Of a DNA stretch of 64,000 bases, positions 63,412-64,000 are shown in pieces. The notes under the pieces are model-generated. The model ran no database searches. It was not told the DNA's origin and saw nothing but the letters and a program-made list of their open reading frames with translations. The position numbers and the translations under genes were made by a program. Source of the stretch: Populus alba (Eukaryota; Streptophyta; Magnoliopsida; Malpighiales; Salicaceae); contig NC_133294.1 in assembly GCF_005239225.2 (NCBI RefSeq), positions 5,183,576-5,247,575 on the forward strand. Direction: 5' to 3'. Within the stretch, counting starts at the first letter, position 1. Each line of letters begins with the position of its first letter.

Positions 63412-64000
63412 ATGGAGGTCTTTCTTTCGCTATTTTTTTGCTTAGCTTTCACCACTTTTAACTTCAAGACCTCAACTGCCACTGACTTCTTAACTGTAAA
63501 CCAGATTCTCAGAGACAATAGCAGTGAAGCTCTTGTTTTGAAAAATGGCACATTTGCTTTTGGCTTCTTTAGTCCCTGGAATTCTACAAACCGTTATCTG
63601 GGAATATGGTTCAACAATGTTCCTGATCAAACAGTTGTTTGGGTGGCCAACAGGGACTCCCCTCTCACTGATTTATCTGGGGCAGTCACCATAGTTGCAA
63701 ACGGAAGCATTGTCATTTCTCAGAACTCAATGAAGCACATTGTCTTGTCTTCCAATCCATCCACAACCTCAAACAATCCAATCTTACAGCTCCTGAGCAC
63801 AGGAAATCTTGTTGTCAAAGATATTGGCAGTAACGATAGTTCAAACAACTATATCTGGCAGAGCTTTGATTATCCATGTGATACTTTGATACCAGGCATG
63901 AAGCTAGGATGGGACCTAACAACTGGCTAGAATTGGTTCTTGACTTCGTGGAAAAGTCTTCAAGATCCATCTGCAGGACTTTACACCTATAAATTGGATA
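63412..64000 (+). pseudogene. G-type lectin S-receptor-like kinase, At4g27290-like (5' end, in-frame TAG)
   Basis: I prefer the ATG at 63412, which opens directly into a signal peptide (VFLSLFFCLAFTTF); an in-frame ATG at 63370 would add 14 codons. The B-lectin domain follows: ILRDNSSEALVLKNGTFAFG, VVWVANRDSPL, LLSTGNLVVKD and the IWQSFDYPCDTLIPGMKLGW end. At 63928-63930 the frame meets TAG, where relatives read Gln or Leu in the TG(Q/L)N line. After it the same frame continues with family sequence to the window edge (NWFLTSWKSLQDPSAGLYTY). A single C-to-T change from CAG would explain it. Either a nonsense allele or pseudogene, or a sequencing error; the rest lies outside the window. Confidence 0.82.

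Overview
This is a window of plant nuclear DNA. Genes are interrupted by GT-AG introns, the intergenic DNA is very AT-rich, and LTR retrotransposons, a CACTA end and Harbinger-like MITEs are present. The main content is a tandem cluster of G-type lectin S-domain receptor-like kinase genes (S-RLKs). The usual seven-exon layout is visible: a long first exon (signal peptide, B-lectin, S-locus glycoprotein, PAN), a transmembrane exon, a juxtamembrane/glycine-loop exon, then four kinase exons of about 211, 238, 151 and 310 nt. A short dispersed repeat found six times is one I associate with poplar, so Populus or another Salicaceae is my best guess. That is inference, not proof.

Layout. 1-2657: 3' part of an intact B120-like S-RLK. 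3320-4619 (minus): F-box/FBA gene broken by several frameshifts. 4939-5438: exactly 500 N. 5439-12498: SD1-8/ARK-like S-RLK with its 5' end in the gap and a 2.2-kb solo LTR in intron 1. 12.5-19.1 kb: duplicated flank, a truncated MITE and nested Ty3/gypsy remains. 19716-25547: RKS1/At1g11410-like S-RLK whose kinase lost its beta3 lysine region at a CACTA end. 25.8-26.3 kb: inverted S-RLK relic. 26.3-37.1 kb: gene-poor, with two tandem arrays. 37.1-41.4 kb: chimera of a broken RKS1-type ectodomain and an intact SD1-8-type kinase. 42.5-45.3 kb: S-RLK fragments and an LTR piece. 46002-52011: second RKS1-like copy with a copia element in intron 3 and a frameshift in exon 6. 52.2-52.85 kb: two more relics. 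53072-54896: second solo LTR. 56352-57380: complete Harbinger-like MITE. 61428-62345: third copy of a flank block. 63412-64000: start of an At4g27290-like S-RLK with an in-frame TAG.

The order SD1-8-like, flank block, RKS1-like occurs twice (about 5.4-26 kb and 37-53 kb), and part of a third unit starts at 61.4 kb. This is a birth-and-death receptor cluster. Of the copies seen, only the B120-like gene (in its visible part) and the SD1-8-like gene (apart from the gap) are free of lesions. S-RLKs are plasma-membrane receptors with roles in immunity and recognition, but no ligand can be read from the sequence.

I see no new molecular system. The informative parts are the structural events: solo LTRs with target duplications, an exon lost at a CACTA end, ectodomain/kinase recombination, and paralog pairs with unequal divergence.
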